A stretch of DNA of 8,102 bases from Deltaproteobacteria bacterium (lineage in GTDB: Bacteria > Desulfobacterota > DSM-4660 > Desulfatiglandales > B25-G16). Under the pieces are notes generated by a model. That model saw only the letters and a list, made by a program, of their open reading frames with translations, did no database searches and had not been told where the DNA came from. How positions within the stretch are numbered: position 1 is the stretch's first letter; each line of letters begins with the position of its first letter. Where the stretch lies: NCBI GenBank assembly GCA_018400255.1, contig JAGYMO010000137.1:1-8102 (forward strand). Reading direction: 5' to 3'. Position numbers and translations under genes: made by a program. Shown one piece after another: positions 5,879-8,102 of the stretch.

Positions 5879-6064
5879 TGAGAATTGGTTTCATGATGTT
5901 CGGTTTTATATACTTTTCGTATGGCCCTTGCCGTCCCCCGTCTTCGGGATCTCCGCTCCGCTCAGACCCCGTAAACGGGATTTCCGCTTCGCTCCGAGAT
6001 GCGAGAGGTTGCAGGTTCGTAAAAGATTCATGAGCGCGAATGAAGACAATTCATGAAACTCTCA
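5879..6064. repeat. Possible small intergenic element with imperfect terminal inverted repeats
   Basis: TGAGA (5879-5883) and GTTTCATGA (5888-5896) recur as the reverse complement of 6051-6064, with four extra bases (5884-5887) in the left copy. The roughly 185-base interval contains the GC-rich tandem pair (5937-5998) and most of the dispersed 56-base repeat copy B. This looks like a MITE- or REP-like composite, but no target-site duplication is clear and the ends may be coincidental. The gap 5846-6252 has no gene that I can support. Confidence 0.35.
5937..5998. repeat. GC-rich 31-base tandem pair with hairpins
   Basis: Two adjacent 31-base units (5937-5967 and 5968-5998) match at 24 of 31 positions. 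Each begins with a self-pairing CCCG-N4-CGGG stem-loop (loops TCTT and TAAA) and continues as a TCCGCTCCGCTC-like pyrimidine-rich run. The loops differ while the stems are kept, which suggests selection or a structural role. GC content is far above that of the flanking DNA. Confidence 0.6.
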
Positions 6065-6065
6065 T
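6010..6065 (-). repeat. Dispersed 56-base intergenic repeat, copy B
   Basis: This is the reverse complement of the element at 401-456, about 44 of 56 identical without gaps. It lies beyond the 3' end of the DUF3783 gene. As at copy A, the element is antisense to the neighbouring gene whose end it follows. Confidence 0.6.
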
Positions 6066-6128
6066 AATATATAGGCAAGACTTACCTTGATACAGGGGTG
6101 TAAAAAACCTTCTTGCTTTGCCTATCCA

Positions 6129-6158
6129 TTGCCTATTTATCTAAAATTTGATTATAAT
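6129..6158 (+). promoter_or_regulatory. Promoter of the holin-family gene
   Basis: A perfect -10 TATAAT (6153-6158) lies 18 bases after TTGCCT (6129-6134), predicting a start near 6165 and a leader of about 88 bases. The leader contains AAAGGC pairing with GCCTTT around an 8-base loop (about 6172-6191) and a GGG/CCC mini-stem near 6200-6212. The leader may therefore be folded, but it matches no riboswitch that I recognise. Confidence 0.5.
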
Positions 6159-6252
6159 TTACACACATTAAAAAGGCCATTGCCAGCCTTTAGGCCTGCG
6201 GGATTCAACCCTGCGCATAAATGGTAAAAAAGCTTTGAAGGGAGGATTAAAA

Positions 6253-6645
6253 ATGAAGGGAATCATTGTGCGTTGGATAATATTGACGGCAGCCATTACA
6301 ATTGCCTCGTATATAATTAAGGGCATATATATAGAAGGATTTTTCAGCGCATTATTTGCAGCAGCCATTTTAGGTATTCTTAATTCGTTTTTTCGACCAA
6401 TCCTGATCATTATTACGTTGCCTCTAAATATTTTGACCTTAGGTCTTTTTACATTTATCATAAACGCCGCCTTGCTTAAGATGGCCTCAGGGGTTATAGG
6501 AGGTTTTGAGATACATGGTTTTTGGCCTGCTATTTTTGGCTCCCTTATTATAAGTGCTTTTAGCTGGCTTCTGAGTTTTTTCATTAGTGAGCAGGGAAGG
6601 GTTGAGTACATTGATTTAAAGAAAAAGGGAGATAGATGGGAGTGA
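6253..6645 (+). CDS. Phage_holin_4_2 (YvlD-like) family membrane protein
   Basis: This 130-residue, almost entirely hydrophobic protein has about four membrane segments (near 4-23, 29-46, 50-80 and 88-111) and a short charged tail (113-130). The signature ILNSFFRPILIIITLPLNILTLGLF spans residues 42-66 and is typical of the Phage_holin_4_2 family (formerly DUF360, including Bacillus YvlD). Despite the name, these are mostly chromosomal inner-membrane proteins of unknown role. No endolysin or phage gene is nearby, so a lysis function is not supported. The frame extends to a TTG at 6235, but GGGAGG (6240-6245) is placed perfectly, 7 bases before the ATG at 6253. It appears to be monocistronic, with repeat-bearing gaps on both sides. 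Confidence 0.88.
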   Translation: MKGIIVRWIILTAAITIASYIIKGIYIEGFFSALFAAAILGILNSFFRPILIIITLPLNILTLGLFTFIINAALLKMASGVIGGFEIHGFWPAIFGSLIISAFSWLLSFFISEQGRVEYIDLKKKGDRWE

Positions 6646-6683
6646 TTCAGGGCGTTTATAACAGACTTAAGACCTTCACGATC

Positions 6684-6706
6684 CCTACTGCATAATCTGG
6701 GTTAAA
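6684..6706 (+). repeat. 23-base dispersed repeat, copy 2 (GCATAATCTGGGTTAAA core)
   Basis: This copy matches 497-519 at 22 of 23 positions and sits 39 bases after the holin-family stop. The rest of the gap to 6862 is AT-rich. TTGACT at 6784 has no properly spaced -10, so I cannot place a promoter for the next gene. Confidence 0.6.
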
Positions 6707-6862
6707 TAATTGATATCTTACCCACTGTGCATGAAGAATAATTGCTTTTTTTAATGTATTAATGTGTTAAAGCTAAAGTATTATTGACTTTGGGATTTAA
6801 GGAGAGGGGGCTTTTTGTCGAATGTACGGATCGGAAAGGGTCAAAAGAGGTAGGTAATAAAA

Positions 6863-8102
6863 ATGAAAAAACATATTTATGTTCTATTTATTGCCATGAC
6901 ATTTATATTTGGTGGGCCTTTAAAGGTCCTTTCGTTTACCACATATGGTGATGTAGCACCACTTGGTAATAGAGACGGGCTGGTTAACGTGGGCGATGCG
7001 CTGGTAGCCCTGCGCTTTGCCTTAGGCCTTGAGACACCAACGCAGGAGGACATTGCTCATGGGGATGTAGCTCCTTTAGATACAGAGAATAAACCCAGCC
7101 CTGATGGTATTATTAATGTGGGTGATGCCCTGGTGATACTTAGAGTCGCGTTAGGGCTCGTACACTGGGAAGCTGATGGTGAATACAAAATGGCAGATTA
7201 TTTCCCCCTTGATGGAAGCTGGGAAACGGATAAATGGACCATGTTTACCTCTCAAAGGGAGATAGAGGTCAATGGCCTAAAGACTAAGGGGGTGGTGGAT
7301 ACACTGTACCCGGCGTTATACTATTGGACAAATGATGAAAATGGGTGGCGGATGCATGGTTTTATGTATATGAATTTTAATGGGAATTCCGTATCTAGTC
7401 TAAGATTTTCCAACCCGGTTCTGTTTGCACACCCATTCTGTAAAATCGGTGATAAAAGTGAGGGGGTAATACATATAGAGGGTGAGGGAGCAGAAGACTC
7501 TAGGTATAAGATTACTCTTGTAGGCTTGGAGGATGTGTCAGTTCCCGCAGGCAATTTCGCAAAATGTCTGAAGTTTGAAATAGCTATTTATCCTTACAAT
7601 GATGAACCTGATAATTATGGCACTGAGACTGTGTGGCTCGCGGACGGTGTAGGTTTTGTCAAGGGGGAAACACACGAGGATGCCTATGGATATATTTTTA
7701 CGAGCTATGGGATGACCCGGCAGCTCTTGAGCTATCATGTTCATAAATCATCAGAGCTTACTTATGACCAGAAAGCGATTAAGGATATTTACAGTAAGGC
7801 CGAAGGCTTCATTGCAGAGGAGAGGATAGATGACCTTATGGGTTTATATTCCAGCTCATATATCTCAGAGTGCTTAAATAAGGAGAATTTACGCTATGTC
7901 TGGCAGAATGTATTTGATGAGCATATGAATATTTTATTTTTTATGAGCCCTGGAGAAATTGTTATCAACGAAAACAGAGCCCAGGTTACTGTAGAAATTC
8001 TTTCAAGCGGTATGCACGAGGAAACGGAGCAGAGATGGTGGAACTGGGAGAGATATGCAGCCTTTTTTATCAAGGACAATGGCGTCTGGAAGAATTATGG
8101 TG
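6863..8102 (+). CDS. Exported dockerin-repeat protein with NTF2-like C-terminal region (partial, runs off the window)
   Basis: The frame is open from ATG 6863 to the window end (413 codons, no stop). AGGT lies 7 bases before the ATG. Residues 1-25 form a signal peptide (MKKH, then a hydrophobic core), implying export. Two dockerin-like repeats follow: DGLVNVGDALVALRFALGL (38-56) and DGIINVGDALVILRVALGL (81-99), each led by GDVAPL. In both, the first loop residues of the canonical calcium site (D-x-N) are replaced, although D-G, N and the last D remain. Residues about 111-294 are beta-rich, with the pattern LVGLEDVSVPAGNFAKCLKFEI (219-240) followed by TVWLADGVGFVKGE (256-269), as in TapB/DUF3108-like exported proteins. 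Residues 302-413 (IYSKAEGFIAEERIDDLMGLYSS onward) look like an NTF2/SnoaL-like fold. The function is unknown. The dockerin-like repeats are N-terminal rather than at the usual C-terminus, so a cellulosomal role is unlikely. Confidence 0.85.
   Translation, partial: MKKHIYVLFIAMTFIFGGPLKVLSFTTYGDVAPLGNRDGLVNVGDALVALRFALGLETPTQEDIAHGDVAPLDTENKPSPDGIINVGDALVILRVALGLVHWEADGEYKMADYFPLDGSWETDKWTMFTSQREIEVNGLKTKGVVDTLYPALYYWTNDENGWRMHGFMYMNFNGNSVSSLRFSNPVLFAHPFCKIGDKSEGVIHIEGEGAEDSRYKITLVGLEDVSVPAGNFAKCLKFEIAIYPYNDEPDNYGTETVWLADGVGFVKGETHEDAYGYIFTSYGMTRQLLSYHVHKSSELTYDQKAIKDIYSKAEGFIAEERIDDLMGLYSSSYISECLNKENLRYVWQNVFDEHMNILFFMSPGEIVINENRAQVTVEILSSGMHEETEQRWWNWERYAAFFIKDNGVWKNYG

Noticed and set aside
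5799..6056. 85-codon frame overlapping the end of the DUF3783 gene and running through the GC-rich repeats
   Set aside because: Its translation is repeat-derived and arginine-rich without protein-like conservation, and it starts inside a confident gene.
401..6065. The whole block between the inverted 56-base repeats as a composite transposon
   Set aside because: The repeat copies are only about 79% identical, there is no transposase or target duplication, and the genes between look like ordinary housekeeping genes.
6198..6215. GCGGGATTCAACCCTGCGC resembling a tRNA T-arm
   Set aside because: No acceptor, D or anticodon arms can be drawn around it, and the stem is imperfect.
6253..6645. Evidence for a prophage from the holin-family name
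   Set aside because: This family is mostly chromosomal, and no endolysin, integrase, capsid or tail gene is nearby.

Overview
The window is bacterial DNA of low to moderate GC with compact operons, good Shine-Dalgarno sites and repeat-bearing intergenic gaps. I infer an anaerobic Desulfobacterota- or Nitrospirota-like organism from the DUF3783 protein, the 'GDALVALR'-type dockerin-like repeats and the small 97-residue protein. This placement rests on recall of family distributions only. No rRNA, tRNA, CRISPR array, transposase or phage structural gene is visible.

Left half, minus strand: a good promoter candidate (3926-3955) precedes a run of four closely packed genes. They are a PLP aminotransferase (GTG start), a nitrilase-superfamily omega-amidase overlapping it by four bases, a zinc-ribbon thioredoxin 2, and a DUF445 membrane protein. 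A 45-codon lysine-rich reading frame may follow at 98-235. The aminotransferase/omega-amidase pair fits the known arrangement in which glutamine (or asparagine) donates its amino group to a 2-oxo acid and the omega-amidase hydrolyses the resulting 2-oxo-acid amide. This would make amino-acid synthesis or methionine salvage effectively irreversible.

Centre, plus strand: across a 476-base divergent gap lie a YcbL/glyoxalase-II-like metallo-beta-lactamase-fold hydrolase, a small soluble protein of unknown function, and a DUF3783 protein. Their spacings (72 and 125 bases) leave it open whether they share a transcript.

Right, plus strand: after a 407-base repeat-rich gap comes a four-helix membrane protein of the Phage_holin_4_2 (YvlD-like) family. 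After another 217 bases comes an exported protein with two N-terminal dockerin-like repeats, a beta-rich middle and an NTF2-like C-terminus. It runs off the window edge.

Repeats: a 56-base element occurs in inverted orientation at 401-456 and 6010-6065. A 23-base element occurs in direct orientation at 497-519 and 6684-6706. A GC-rich 31-base tandem pair with hairpins lies at 5937-5998, and a degenerate GAACC array lies at 47-84. These repeats are the least explained content here. The genes themselves belong to recognisable families, and I see no convincing evidence of a new multi-gene system.
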